From: Candidatus Omnitrophota bacterium
Lineage (GTDB): Bacteria > Omnitrophota > Gorgyraeia > Velamenicoccales > JABMQK01
Reading direction: 5' to 3'
Assembly (NCBI GenBank): GCA_028712915.1
Contig: JAQTPJ010000002.1
Location: 1 to 18,177 of the forward strand
Length of the DNA stretch: 18,177 nt
The notes beneath the pieces are model-generated. The model worked only from the letters and a program-made list of their open reading frames with translations. It had not been told where the DNA came from and did not search any database. Shown one piece after another: positions 1-7,768 of the stretch. The number at the start of each line of letters is the position of its first letter. Within the stretch, counting starts at the first letter, position 1. Made by a program: the position numbers and the translations under genes.

Positions 1-2
1 TG

Positions 3-248
3 TGCCACTTTGATTTATACAGGCTTAAATCTTTGAGAGAATTAGAAGACATTGGTTACGAGGATTTTATAGGCAGCGACGCCATATGCGTAATCGAGTG
101 GGCTGATAGGGCCGATGGATTATTGCCTAAGGATTGCCTGAAGGTAAAGATTAAAATCAAGTCGCAAAATTCAAGACTCATAAATATAAATGCCTGCGGT
201 GACAGGTATTACAATCTGCTTGAAGACATCAAACTTATTAAGGCATAG
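3..248 (+). CDS. tsaE: TsaE, tRNA t6A biosynthesis ATPase (3' part only)
   Basis: This is the C-terminal part of TsaE, the small P-loop ATPase that works with TsaB and TsaD in making N6-threonylcarbamoyladenosine at position 37 of ANN-decoding tRNAs, in the cytoplasm. The frame is open from the window edge; its first residues read CHFDLYRL, the conserved TsaE motif (H-x-D-x-Y-R) that follows the nucleotide-binding core. About 30 residues later comes VIEWADR, the conserved E-W element. The Walker A half lies upstream of the window, so no start can be given; an internal TTG at 33 is not the true start. tsaB follows one gene later, which supports the call. The end is firm (TAG at 246-248). Confidence 0.88.
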   Translation, partial: CHFDLYRLKSLRELEDIGYEDFIGSDAICVIEWADRADGLLPKDCLKVKIKIKSQNSRLININACGDRYYNLLEDIKLIKA

Positions 249-257
249 AGGTGTTTT

Positions 258-767
258 ATGGATTTATTGTTTTCTTTGGAATTTATTTATTTTGTTATAG
301 GGGCAATATTTTTGTCAGTTATCAGTTACTACTGGCTCTATAGGATTAGAAAAATAGTCAGCGGTTATCTAAATATTTCCTGCGAAATTATTAGTTGTCA
401 GGAAAAACCCAGAAAACGGCTGATGCCTTTATATTCCAAGGGCGAGATAGAAGGGGTTTATAAAGGCAGGCAGGTAATTATAGGCATTCAGTATATAGGT
501 TTGGGTTTTGAGTGGATGCCTCTGCCGTATATAAGAGTGAAATTAAAAGACGTAATCCGTTATAATTATAACAGGATTCCCGATTTTGCATTTATTCAGA
601 GCGGTTGGCTGGTTTTTAGGATTAAAGACCGCCTGACCTGGGGCATACTTGATAAGAATTACACCAGATTCTTTACGGAAGATTTTATGGTTATTGCCCT
701 GACGAGGTTGTTGTCCGTGGCTGAAGACGCAGAAAGAGGAAAAACTCTGGAGGAAATATTCAAGTGA
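258..767 (+). CDS. Unknown protein with one N-terminal membrane helix
   Basis: I do not recognise this 169-residue protein. It starts at an ATG preceded by a reasonable ribosome site (GAGGTG at 248-253). Residues about 8-27 form one hydrophobic segment followed by a basic stretch (YRIRKI), which suggests a signal anchor; with more positive charge after the helix, the rest probably lies in the cytoplasm. The remaining ~135 residues are mixed beta/alpha in character, with aromatic-rich stretches such as GFEWMPLPYIR, and no catalytic motif I can name. It lies 9 nt after tsaE, and its stop overlaps the GTG start of tsaB by 4 nt, so it is translated as part of the tsaE-tsaB-alr unit. The function is unknown. 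Confidence 0.8.
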   Translation: MDLLFSLEFIYFVIGAIFLSVISYYWLYRIRKIVSGYLNISCEIISCQEKPRKRLMPLYSKGEIEGVYKGRQVIIGIQYIGLGFEWMPLPYIRVKLKDVIRYNYNRIPDFAFIQSGWLVFRIKDRLTWGILDKNYTRFFTEDFMVIALTRLLSVAEDAERGKTLEEIFK

Positions 768-1453
768 AGATACTGGCTATAGACACGGCGACCAGAGTTA
801 TCCGCATAGCCTTATTATCCGGGAATAAATTCTTTAGCGTAGAAAAAGATTTGAAATTCGGAGAATATGAGGGCGTGCTGTTATTAATAAAGTCTCTTCT
901 CGGGAAAGCCAAGGTTAAAATAGAAGACATAGATTATTTTGGCGTCTGTAACGGCCCGGGTTCTTTTACGGGCATGCGTATAGGGTTAAGCGTAGTAAAG
1001 GCGTTGGCGTATTCTTTTAAAAAGCCGATAATAGCCTATAAAAGTTTGGATTTGTTGGCTTGGAGCCTCAAAGACGATTTCTCAGATTTATTGTGCGTTA
1101 TGCAGGATGCGCGCCGGGGCAATGTGTACAGCGCTGTCTATGTTAATAGTAGGAATTTCAGGAGGATTTCTTCGTATGCGTTGACGGATGTTAAGCAGAT
1201 GCTGAATCGGTTAAGTAAAATCAGCAAGCAGCACAAGATATATTTTTGCGGCGACGCGACCTTGGACTATAAAGATAATATAGAAAAAGTTTTTCCTGAA
1301 AGTAGCATAATAGGTAATAAAGGCTACAGGCTTACAAGCAAGGCGATGATTTACTGGATTAAGAATAATATCGGCAGCCGGGTTAGTTCGTTTGATGTAT
1401 CGCCGTTTTATATGTACCCGAAAGACTGCCAAGTAAGGAAACCAGTAGAATGA
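764..1453 (+). CDS. tsaB: TsaB, t6A biosynthesis scaffold protein
   Basis: TsaB is the ASKHA-fold partner that dimerises with TsaD and recruits TsaE in threonylcarbamoyl transfer to tRNA. The 229-residue product has the typical N-terminus (MKILAIDTATR, the phosphate-1-like strand) and the family signature NGPGSFTGMRIGLSVVKALA at about residues 63-82. Its length matches the usual 220-240. It starts with GTG at 764, overlapping the previous stop (GTGA), and its own TGA overlaps the ATG of alr (ATGA, 1450-1453), so the genes are translationally coupled. The second half is less conserved, as is normal for TsaB. A tsaD gene is not in view. Confidence 0.93.
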   Translation: MKILAIDTATRVIRIALLSGNKFFSVEKDLKFGEYEGVLLLIKSLLGKAKVKIEDIDYFGVCNGPGSFTGMRIGLSVVKALAYSFKKPIIAYKSLDLLAWSLKDDFSDLLCVMQDARRGNVYSAVYVNSRNFRRISSYALTDVKQMLNRLSKISKQHKIYFCGDATLDYKDNIEKVFPESSIIGNKGYRLTSKAMIYWIKNNIGSRVSSFDVSPFYMYPKDCQVRKPVE

Positions 1454-2580
1454 ACCACTTTTATAACAATCTATATAGGCCGACAAAGGTAGAGATTGAT
1501 TTATCTGCCGCCGAGCATAATTTTAAACAGGTAAAAAAGAGGGTGGGAAACAGGGCTGGGATTTTAGTCGTGGTTAAGGCTGACGCCTACGGTCACGGCG
1601 CGGTAGAAATCGTCAAGAGGCTTATTTCCTGCGGCGCCAAATATTTTGGCGTGGCTACAATGTCAGAAGCGGTTGAATTAAGAAAAAATAAGATAAAAAC
1701 ATCGATTCTTTTGCTGACAGCTTGTTATGCCAGCGAGATTCCCACTTTAATAGATTATAATGTTACGCCGGCCATCGCAGATTTGGAGACGGCGGTATTG
1801 TTGGATAGGGAGTTGAAAAAAAGAGTCAGGAAATTACCCATCCATATTAAGATAGACACGGGCATGGGCAGGATTGGCATATGGCATAAAGACTCGATGG
1901 ATTTTATAAAAGAGGTATCTAAATTAAAGAACCTGATTTTAGAAGGTATCTATACGCATTTTCCCAGCGCGGACGAGGATGAAGAATTTACAAAGCTGCA
2001 GATAGCTTCATTTGACAGCCTTATAGATGATTTAGAAAGAAGCGGCATCAATATTCCTTTAAGGCACGCAGCCAACAGCGTAGGCATTATGCGTTATAAG
2101 GACGCTCATTTTAGTTTAGTAAGGCCCGGCCTTATGATTTATGGTTTGTACGCCGATATAAATACGAAGAAAATTATCAAGCTGAAGCCGGTAATGAGGT
2201 TTAAAACAGAGATTACATATTTGAAAGAAGTGCCTGCCGGTCGCTCGATTAGTTACGGCAGGACATTCGTTACTACTAAAAAAACAAAAATCGCCACATT
2301 GCCCGTAGGCTATGCCGACGGATACAACAGGCTTTTGTCTAACAGGGCGCAGGTATTAATCAACGGCAAACGTTGCCCTGTAATAGGCAGGATATGCATG
2401 GACCATACAATGGTTGATGCCAGCGGCGTTGACGCAAAATTAGGCGATGAGGTGGTATTAATAGGCAAGCAGAGAAATTCAGAGATATCCGCGGAGGAAA
2501 TTGCTCATTTATGTTCAACTATTTCTTACGAAGTTGTCTGTTGGATTTCTAAGAGGGTGCCGAGGATTTATATTAAGTAG
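1450..2580 (+). CDS. alr: Alanine racemase
   Basis: This PLP enzyme interconverts L- and D-alanine, supplying D-Ala for peptidoglycan. The 376-residue protein shows the PLP-lysine motif VVKADAYGHGA (K43), the substrate-side SYGRTF motif with the catalytic Tyr at about residue 269, and the C-terminal beta domain with GYADGY and GRICMDHTMVD. The length is standard for the fold-type III family. The ATG overlaps the tsaB stop by 4 nt. The stop at 2578-2580 lies only 10 nt from the end of the convergent lptG, so there is no room for a separate terminator between the two transcription units. I see no truncation or altered catalytic residue. Confidence 0.96.
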   Translation: MNHFYNNLYRPTKVEIDLSAAEHNFKQVKKRVGNRAGILVVVKADAYGHGAVEIVKRLISCGAKYFGVATMSEAVELRKNKIKTSILLLTACYASEIPTLIDYNVTPAIADLETAVLLDRELKKRVRKLPIHIKIDTGMGRIGIWHKDSMDFIKEVSKLKNLILEGIYTHFPSADEDEEFTKLQIASFDSLIDDLERSGINIPLRHAANSVGIMRYKDAHFSLVRPGLMIYGLYADINTKKIIKLKPVMRFKTEITYLKEVPAGRSISYGRTFVTTKKTKIATLPVGYADGYNRLLSNRAQVLINGKRCPVIGRICMDHTMVDASGVDAKLGDEVVLIGKQRNSEISAEEIAHLCSTISYEVVCWISKRVPRIYIK

Positions 2581-2590
2581 GAAGATTAAT

Positions 2591-3676
2591 TTAGGGGTTT
2601 ATGGAAATCAGGAATACGGCAACGCAGATAAAAAGAACAGGCGTAATCAATACAGAGGCAAGGGCGGGGAAAACGCTGCTTTTGCCCAGAGCAATACTTA
2701 CCGCCAGTATCACATAATACAATAGCGCCACCAAGACGCTTATTCCCACCGACGAAAAACCAATCCCTTTTCTACGCACGGTTATCGCGCAAGGCAAGCC
2801 TATAAGAATCATTATAAGAGGCGTAAAGTGCGATAGCATTTTCTGGTAGAATTCTATCCAGAGATAGCGAAGCGCGGTTTCTGCCCCGCTGCCCGATAGC
2901 CTGTTTATATAACTGAATAATTCCCGCGAATTCATATAGTTTATTTTTTGCCTCTGTTTGAGTATGTCGCTTGGAGTTTCTTCCATTTTGAACGTATAGT
3001 TTTCTAAATATCGCGAGTCAATAACATGGTTGTATTGGTCAAAGTTGTAAAGTAAATATTGTTCCGCAATCCATACGCCATTTTCCCACTTGACTTTATT
3101 GGCGAATACCTTGGAAATGACATTTTGCCTTCTGTCATGTTTTAAAATTGTCAGGCCTTCCATTACATTTGTCTTGGCATTGAAAGAATTTATGAACATC
3201 TGCTTATTATTGAATCCGTAGATAGCCAGATTTTTATATGTTTCTTCCGTCGTGTGTTTTTCTTCTATGTATTGCGCCTTTATTGTATCTGATAGATGCT
3301 GGGTTACGGGCAAAACCTTTTCCGTGACTAGAAAAGAAATCAGGCTAAGTATTACTCCTACAATAAAAAGTGGCATCACGATTTTATATATGCTTAAGCC
3401 GCTGCTTCTCATGGCGATTAATTCATTGTTGTAATTTAGTTTGCCCATTGTGTAAATTATCGCCATTAAACAGGCGATAGGCGATGTCTGCACAAAGACC
3501 ATAGGAATTATGGCAAGGTAGTATTTTGCTACTATCATCAAAGGGATTTTGTTTTTTATAAAGTCATCGAGGTTGGTAAAGCTGTCTATGATGACAAACA
3601 GGAATAAAAATATGGCAAGGCAGGTAAGGAGCGACGAAATGAATTCTTTGGTTATATGTTTATCTAGAATACGCAT
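2591..3676 (-). CDS. lptG: LptG-like permease of the LPS export complex (YjgP/YjgQ family)
   Basis: This is one of the two transmembrane subunits of the LptB2FG ABC transporter, which extracts lipopolysaccharide from the inner membrane and passes it to the LptC/LptA bridge. From the chosen ATG the protein has 361 residues: N-terminal MRILDKHITKEF followed by three membrane helices, a central periplasmic beta-jellyroll (VFANKVKWENGVWIAEQYLL), and three C-terminal helices after IGLPCAITVRRKGIG. The frame stays open upstream to 3781, but the start at 3676 matches the family's usual N-terminus and gives a normal 13-nt overlap with the preceding gene. Assigning G rather than F rests on order and weak similarity; the two are paralogues. 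It is the last gene of comF-lptF-lptG. Confidence 0.85.
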   Translation of the reverse strand: MRILDKHITKEFISSLLTCLAIFLFLFVIIDSFTNLDDFIKNKIPLMIVAKYYLAIIPMVFVQTSPIACLMAIIYTMGKLNYNNELIAMRSSGLSIYKIVMPLFIVGVILSLISFLVTEKVLPVTQHLSDTIKAQYIEEKHTTEETYKNLAIYGFNNKQMFINSFNAKTNVMEGLTILKHDRRQNVISKVFANKVKWENGVWIAEQYLLYNFDQYNHVIDSRYLENYTFKMEETPSDILKQRQKINYMNSRELFSYINRLSGSGAETALRYLWIEFYQKMLSHFTPLIMILIGLPCAITVRRKGIGFSSVGISVLVALLYYVILAVSIALGKSSVFPALASVLITPVLFICVAVFLISINP

Positions 3677-4761
3677 AGTTTTATCGATAGATATGTTCCT
3701 ATTGCTCCGAAGATTATATTTGGTATCCACATGCCGGAGGAAGGAGATAAATTGCCTTGTTTGCTCAGCGCCTCTACGCATAGGGTTAATATAAAATAAA
3801 TCCCCACTACCATTACCGCCAAAGCGATATTCGCCGCTTTTTCCCTTCTGCGGGTAATAATGCCCAGGGGGACGCCCACCAGGAAGAAAATTAGGATAGA
3901 GAAAGACATAGCAATCCTTTTGTGAAATTCCGTAGCTATGGGGTCGTCATTGATCTTCATTTTTCTTAATTGGCGGACCTCGGCCCATAATTCCTTCAGG
4001 CTCATATCCTTTGCCTTTTTGCCTATGCCCGCGGCAGAACCTCCTTGTGCAAAATCCAGCGTCATAAAATAAGTATGAAAATTCATTTTATATAGGCTGT
4101 TGGGATCAGTGGGGTTTATTTCATCGGATGTCCCATCGATAAGTTTTAACTTTATTATATTCTTCTCTGGAATGGCTATAAATTCTCCGCGTTTGGCGAT
4201 TATGGTACGCGGGGGTTTATCGTCGCCCTGAGGTTCGTATATCCTGATATGGCGGAATTTGTTGCCGTTGACTTCATATACAAAAATAATGTATTTGTCG
4301 AATGAATTAATGAATATTCCCGGTTCTAAGGTAATAGCAGGATTTTTACTGCCGATCTCTACCATTATTTGGCGCCTCTTAAGATGGGCTGTAGGCGTTA
4401 TACGGTCTTGTAGTAAGATAGAGAATAGGCTAAAGACTACCCCTAAGACCAGAAACGGCATTATCAACCTAAGTGTGCTCATGCCGCTTGCGCGTATGCT
4501 TATGATTTCGTTATCTGAGGATAGCCTGCCCAGGGACAGGAGCAAAGCCGCCATAATGGCGATTGGGAATACGAACTGCAGAGAGTAGGGCATCATATAG
4601 AATAGCAATTTAAGTATAGTTAACGCTGAAACCCCTTTTGACATAATCATCCCTACGAGGGAGATGATGTTACCCAGCATCATAACAAAGATTAATATAA
4701 ATATAGATAAAAACAGGGCGGCGAAAAATTCTTTAAGCATGTAATTATGTATTATTCTCAT
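3664..4761 (-). CDS. lptF: LptF-like permease of the LPS export complex (YjgP/YjgQ family)
   Basis: This is the second membrane subunit of the LptB2FG lipopolysaccharide exporter. The 365 residues begin MRIIHNYMLKEFFAALF, with three N-terminal membrane segments (roughly 10-35, 52-78, 97-119) containing the family pattern SSDNEIISIRASGMS in the loop between helices 2 and 3. A periplasmic domain of about 150 residues and three C-terminal helices follow, introduced by GVPLGIITRRREKAANI. It starts 4 nt after the comF stop and overlaps the next gene by 13 nt, so the three are co-transcribed. An lptF-lptG pair implies an outer membrane with LPS. Which paralogue is F and which is G is not certain from sequence alone. 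Confidence 0.85.
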   Translation of the reverse strand: MRIIHNYMLKEFFAALFLSIFILIFVMMLGNIISLVGMIMSKGVSALTILKLLFYMMPYSLQFVFPIAIMAALLLSLGRLSSDNEIISIRASGMSTLRLIMPFLVLGVVFSLFSILLQDRITPTAHLKRRQIMVEIGSKNPAITLEPGIFINSFDKYIIFVYEVNGNKFRHIRIYEPQGDDKPPRTIIAKRGEFIAIPEKNIIKLKLIDGTSDEINPTDPNSLYKMNFHTYFMTLDFAQGGSAAGIGKKAKDMSLKELWAEVRQLRKMKINDDPIATEFHKRIAMSFSILIFFLVGVPLGIITRRREKAANIALAVMVVGIYFILTLCVEALSKQGNLSPSSGMWIPNIIFGAIGTYLSIKLCVF

Positions 4762-4765
4762 TGTT

Positions 4766-5491
4766 TTAGCTTGCCAGCGTCAATACGCAGATTTTTTCCG
4801 GTTGATGTTGTTTGAGCATCCGCGCCGCCTCGGAAAGAGTCGTGCCGGTAGTCAATACATCGTCAACCAGCAATATCTGTTTGGATTTAACTTTATCGCC
4901 GTTTTTAACCGTGAAACAGCCATGGATATTCTTCATTCTCGCTTCTTCTTTTAAGTCTATTTGAGGTTTTGTATTACGGCTACGGGATAAAATATCCGAG
5001 CCGACGGGTTTCTGAAGTATCTGGCTTGCCATAGCCGCTAATATCTGCGACTGGTTGTATTCTCTTTCTCTAAGTTTTACAGGATGTAGGGGTATCGGTA
5101 TTATTAAGTCGATATCCCGTAGTACGTTGAAACTCTGCAGGAATTCTTTTAATAGGTTTTCAAACACTGTTTTATATTGCAGCTTATAGTTATATTTGAA
5201 CCTGTGTATCAGTTCTTTTATAGGCCCATCATATACGCACATAGAATAGGCCTGGTCGAAATAGTAGTGTTTTTTTGCGCAGCCGCGGCATACGCCGCTG
5301 GAAATACTTTCTAAGCTATTGAGTCCTCTGCCGCATTTTAGGCAGAAAGGCGGGATGTGCCTCTTTATCCCATAGTAGCATTCATGGCATATAAGCCCCT
5401 GGTTTTCCCTTAGGCCGTTTGGTTTATTGCACGTTACGCATATTGGCGGGTAGACTATATTAATGAATGATTCGAGAATTGTTTTTAACAT
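4766..5491 (-). CDS. comF: ComF family phosphoribosyltransferase-like protein
   Basis: ComF proteins couple N-terminal zinc ribbons to a phosphoribosyltransferase fold; in naturally transformable bacteria they help DNA uptake, though the exact biochemistry is not settled. From the chosen ATG the protein has 241 residues with two CxxC pairs making a first ribbon (C18, C21, C35, C38) and four more cysteines (C50, C53, C68, C71). The C-terminal PRPP-loop signature is ILLVDDVLTTGTTLSEAA. The frame extends upstream to 5548, but the ATG at 5491 gives the typical ComF N-terminus (MLKTILESF) and sits exactly 7 nt after a good -10 element. No Shine-Dalgarno site is present. It leads the comF-lptF-lptG unit and is divergent from pyrE. 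Confidence 0.88.
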   Translation of the reverse strand: MLKTILESFINIVYPPICVTCNKPNGLRENQGLICHECYYGIKRHIPPFCLKCGRGLNSLESISSGVCRGCAKKHYYFDQAYSMCVYDGPIKELIHRFKYNYKLQYKTVFENLLKEFLQSFNVLRDIDLIIPIPLHPVKLREREYNQSQILAAMASQILQKPVGSDILSRSRNTKPQIDLKEEARMKNIHGCFTVKNGDKVKSKQILLVDDVLTTGTTLSEAARMLKQHQPEKICVLTLAS

Positions 5492-5498
5492 TTTAACC

Positions 5499-5527
5499 AT
5501 ATTAACATTAAGTAGCAACTTTGTCAA
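5499..5527 (-). promoter_or_regulatory. Sigma-70-type promoter for comF, predicted leaderless
   Basis: On the minus strand a perfect TTGACA (5527-5522) is followed by a 17-nt spacer and TAATAT (5504-5499). The comF ATG at 5491 lies 7 nt after the -10, where transcription would be expected to begin, so the mRNA would have little or no 5' leader. The elements are seen directly; leaderlessness is inferred. Confidence 0.6.
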
Positions 5528-5555
5528 TTTGGTTAAGAGTTCCATCATAAATCAA

Positions 5556-5584
5556 TTGACACCAAAATTGTTTATTAGTAGAAT
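5556..5584 (+). promoter_or_regulatory. Sigma-70-type promoter for pyrE, predicted leaderless
   Basis: A perfect TTGACA (5556-5561), a 17-nt spacer and TAGAAT (5579-5584) precede the pyrE ATG at 5592 by exactly 7 nt. There is no Shine-Dalgarno sequence between the -10 and the start codon. The geometry is the same as the divergent comF promoter; the two -35 boxes lie about 28 bp apart, back to back. Confidence 0.7.
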
Positions 5585-5591
5585 AACCATT

Positions 5592-6167
5592 ATGAATACG
5601 CCAGGCATAGCCAAATTAAGACGAGAATTATTCAGCCTCATTAAGAAAGAGGCCTATTGCGAAGGTGATTTCCTGCTTTCCAGCGGCAAGAGGAGCGATT
5701 ATTATATTGACTGCAGGAAGGTTACCTTAACCTCCAAGGGGGCATATTTAGCCGCGCTTTTGATATTAGATGCCATAAAAGGCAAAAAGATTGACGCCGT
5801 AGGCGGGCCCACCATAGGCGCAGATCCTATTGTGGGGGCTGTTTCTGTGCTGAGTTTGGTTAAATATAACAAGCCCATAAAGGCATTTTTAGTGCGCAGG
5901 AGCGCAAAATCTCATGGCCTGCAGCGCCAAATAGAAGGCCCTAAGATTAAAAAAGGCTCTTGCGTGGTGGTAGTTGATGATGTGGCTACAACAGGCGGCT
6001 CGTTAATTGAAACAGTATCGTGCCTTAAGAAAAAAGGACTAAGGGTTGATAAAGTCATTGTGCTTGTGGATAGGAACCAAGGGGCAAGGGAAGGGTTGAA
6101 GAAATTAAAATGTAAGTTAATATCCCTTTTCAATATAGAGGAGTTTAGAAACAATCCTAAACGTTAA
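5592..6167 (+). CDS. pyrE: Orotate phosphoribosyltransferase
   Basis: PyrE makes orotidine 5'-monophosphate from orotate and PRPP in pyrimidine synthesis. The 191-residue product has SSGKRSDYYIDCRKVTL near the N-terminus, the VGGPTIGADPIVGAV strand-loop, the FLVRRSAKSHGLQRQIEG region that contributes active-site lysine and basic residues, and the PRPP-binding loop VVVVDDVATTGGS. The frame is open back to 5463, but that extension would run through the promoter and has no family counterpart. ATG 5592 gives the normal length and follows the -10 by 7 nt. It stands alone from other pyr genes, back to back with comF, another phosphoribosyltransferase-fold gene. The next gene begins 60 nt downstream with its own -10-like element. 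Confidence 0.93.
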   Translation: MNTPGIAKLRRELFSLIKKEAYCEGDFLLSSGKRSDYYIDCRKVTLTSKGAYLAALLILDAIKGKKIDAVGGPTIGADPIVGAVSVLSLVKYNKPIKAFLVRRSAKSHGLQRQIEGPKIKKGSCVVVVDDVATTGGSLIETVSCLKKKGLRVDKVIVLVDRNQGAREGLKKLKCKLISLFNIEEFRNNPKR

Positions 6168-6212
6168 TTCTTTAGATTTTATCCCTGCCGGCCGTAGAAA
6201 TAATATTTATCG

Positions 6213-6223
6213 TAGAATATAAT
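6213..6223 (+). promoter_or_regulatory. -10 element(s) just before the Maf/M48 gene
   Basis: Overlapping TAGAAT (6213-6218) and TATAAT (6218-6223) end 8 and 3 nt before the ATG at 6227. No Shine-Dalgarno site is present. The TAGAAT reading would again give a nearly leaderless mRNA. The -35 is poor: TAGAAA at 6195-6200 fits only the TATAAT copy, which would put the start of transcription inside the gene. Confidence 0.4.
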
Positions 6224-6226
6224 AGG

Positions 6227-7582
6227 ATGTCCCGTAATAATATAGAGATTATTCTTGCTTCCAGGTCTAAGGCGCGGCGTCAGATTCTGGAAAATTGCGG
6301 TTTCAAAGTTAAGGTTGTCGCTTCCAGCGCCAGGGAATCAAGGAATACCAATTGTTCTTTCAGCAGTTTAGTCAAGGATAACGCCCTGAGGAAGTTGAAA
6401 GATGTGGCCAGGCGGGTAAAAACAGGCATTATAGTTTCAGCGGATACTTTGGTTTTTAGGAAGGGATTTGTTTTTGGTAAACCCAGAAACATAAAAGACG
6501 CAAAGGCCATGTTAAAGGCTTTATCCAGGAAGCCGCACTGGGTCTATACAGGAGTTGCGGTTTTAGATAAAGAAAAAAATAAATTACTCTTGGATTATGA
6601 GAAGACCAAAGTTTATATGCATAATTTGTCCGACGGGGAAATAGCGCGGTATTTTTCGCGCAATAACCCTTTGCATTTTGCCGGATCTTTTGATATACAG
6701 GGCCAGGGCGGCCTTTACATAAAGCGGATAGAAGGTTGTTTTTATAATGTGGTGGGTTTGCCTTTGGCAAAACTTTATAAGATGCTTAGGAAAATAGGGG
6801 TTTTGCTGTTTTTGTTAACTTTTAGTTTTGGTTTATCCGGCTGCACTGAATTCAATCCTGTTACCCGCAAGCAAGAGATGATTTTATACAGCACCGAGAA
6901 GGAAGTGACGATCGGCAGGAACGTGGCGCGGCAGGTAGAAGAAGAATATGAACTGGTAAAAAACCCCTTGGTGATTGAGAGGTTAAATAATATAGCCGAT
7001 AAAATAAGCGCAGTTGCTGATAGAGGCGATATAAGTTACCATGTATGCGCAATTCAGGCTAAAGAGGAAGAAAAAGAAGATGGTTCGAATGTAAATGCCT
7101 TTGCGTTGCCCGGAGGCTACATTTATATATATGACGGTTTGATTGATTTTGTAGATGATGATGACCAGCTTGCCTGCGTTATCGCGCACGAAGTAGGCCA
7201 TATAGTTGCGAAACACAGTATCAAAAAATTACAGGCATCTATGGGTTATACATTGCTTAGTCTTGCGACTATTTCTACAGGCGATTCAGATTTGATTGCA
7301 GGCACCAATTATGCTTTAACGAATGTACTCTTGGCTTATTCCAGAGAGGACGAATTGTTGGCTGATACTTTGGGCGCGCGTTATGCAAAAAAAGCAGGAT
7401 ATAACCCTAGGGCAATGATTGATTTTTTGGAGAAATTAAGGGAGAAGAAAAAAGAAGAGCCTATACGCGCGAAGTCTTTATACCGCACGCATCCTTATAT
7501 CGCCGATAGGATAGTGGCGATTAAAAAGGAATTAGGCGAGCCTTTAACTTTTAGCGATTACGTAAATATCAGCAACGAATAA
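6227..7582 (+). CDS. Maf nucleotide pyrophosphatase joined in frame to a lipoprotein-type M48 metalloprotease
   Basis: One uninterrupted 451-codon frame holds two proteins normally found apart. Residues 1-~191 are a complete Maf house-cleaning NTP pyrophosphatase: ILASRSKARRQIL, catalytic-type D73 in SADTLV, GKPRN, and the closing AGSFDIQGQGG and NVVGLPLAKLY. Residues 186-206 form a lipoprotein signal: MLRK, a hydrophobic run, then LSGC with C206. After that comes an M48 zinc protease of the BepA/LoiP type: HEVGH (H321, E322, H325), third ligand E376 in EDELLAD, and THPYIADR near the end. The last Maf helix therefore doubles as the signal-peptide n-region. Either this is a true fusion with Maf inside and protease outside, or the ATG at 6782 is a second start making a separate lipoprotein. 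No strong ribosome site precedes 6782. Confidence 0.88.
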   Translation: MSRNNIEIILASRSKARRQILENCGFKVKVVASSARESRNTNCSFSSLVKDNALRKLKDVARRVKTGIIVSADTLVFRKGFVFGKPRNIKDAKAMLKALSRKPHWVYTGVAVLDKEKNKLLLDYEKTKVYMHNLSDGEIARYFSRNNPLHFAGSFDIQGQGGLYIKRIEGCFYNVVGLPLAKLYKMLRKIGVLLFLLTFSFGLSGCTEFNPVTRKQEMILYSTEKEVTIGRNVARQVEEEYELVKNPLVIERLNNIADKISAVADRGDISYHVCAIQAKEEEKEDGSNVNAFALPGGYIYIYDGLIDFVDDDDQLACVIAHEVGHIVAKHSIKKLQASMGYTLLSLATISTGDSDLIAGTNYALTNVLLAYSREDELLADTLGARYAKKAGYNPRAMIDFLEKLREKKKEEPIRAKSLYRTHPYIADRIVAIKKELGEPLTFSDYVNISNE

Positions 7583-7601
7583 GAAGTTGTAAATAATCAG
7601 A

Positions 7602-7685
7602 GCCGAAGTGGCGGAATTGGCATACGCGCTGCGTTCAGGGCGCAGTTCCCTTCGGGGATTGTGGGTTCGACTCCCACCTTCGGCA
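7602..7685 (+). tRNA. tRNA-Leu (anticodon CAG)
   Basis: This is a class II tRNA with a 7-bp acceptor stem, GCCGAAG (7602-7608) with CTTCGGC (7678-7684), and discriminator A at 7685. The anticodon stem CTGCG/CGCAG encloses a 7-nt loop with CAG, a long variable arm folds on CCC-TTC-GGG, and the T arm is GTGGG-TTCGACT-CCCAC. The long variable arm and the A73 discriminator fit leucine. CCA is not encoded. It lies 19 nt after the Maf/M48 gene. Confidence 0.95.
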
Positions 7686-7726
7686 TTAAGATATTAGTCG
7701 TAAAAAGTTTAATGTGTGAAGAGTTC

Positions 7727-7768
7727 CCGCCATAAATAATGGCGGACCCGCCTAATTTTTGTGGCGGG
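7727..7768. repeat. Two adjacent GC-rich inverted repeats after tRNA-Leu
   Basis: CCGCCAT (7727-7733) pairs with ATGGCGG (7739-7745) over a 5-nt loop, and CCCGCC (7747-7752) pairs with GGCGGG (7763-7768) over 10 nt. The first left arm can also pair with the last right arm, so alternative folds exist. No T-run follows, so this is not a textbook terminator; it may be a tRNA trailer structure or a small dispersed repeat. The rest of 7686-7933 is AT-rich with no gene that I can support. Confidence 0.55.

Noticed and set aside
3676..3781. LptG start at 3781
   Set aside because: It would overlap lptF by 118 nt and add about 35 residues unlike the family; ATG 3676 gives the usual N-terminus.
5463..5591. 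PyrE start at 5463
   Set aside because: The extension runs through the divergent promoters and the start of comF and has no PyrE counterpart.
6780..6850. Frameshift or missing stop at the Maf/M48 junction as a sequencing error
   Set aside because: Both domains are complete and in the same frame, so a single indel would not create this; a stop-to-sense error remains possible but is not needed.
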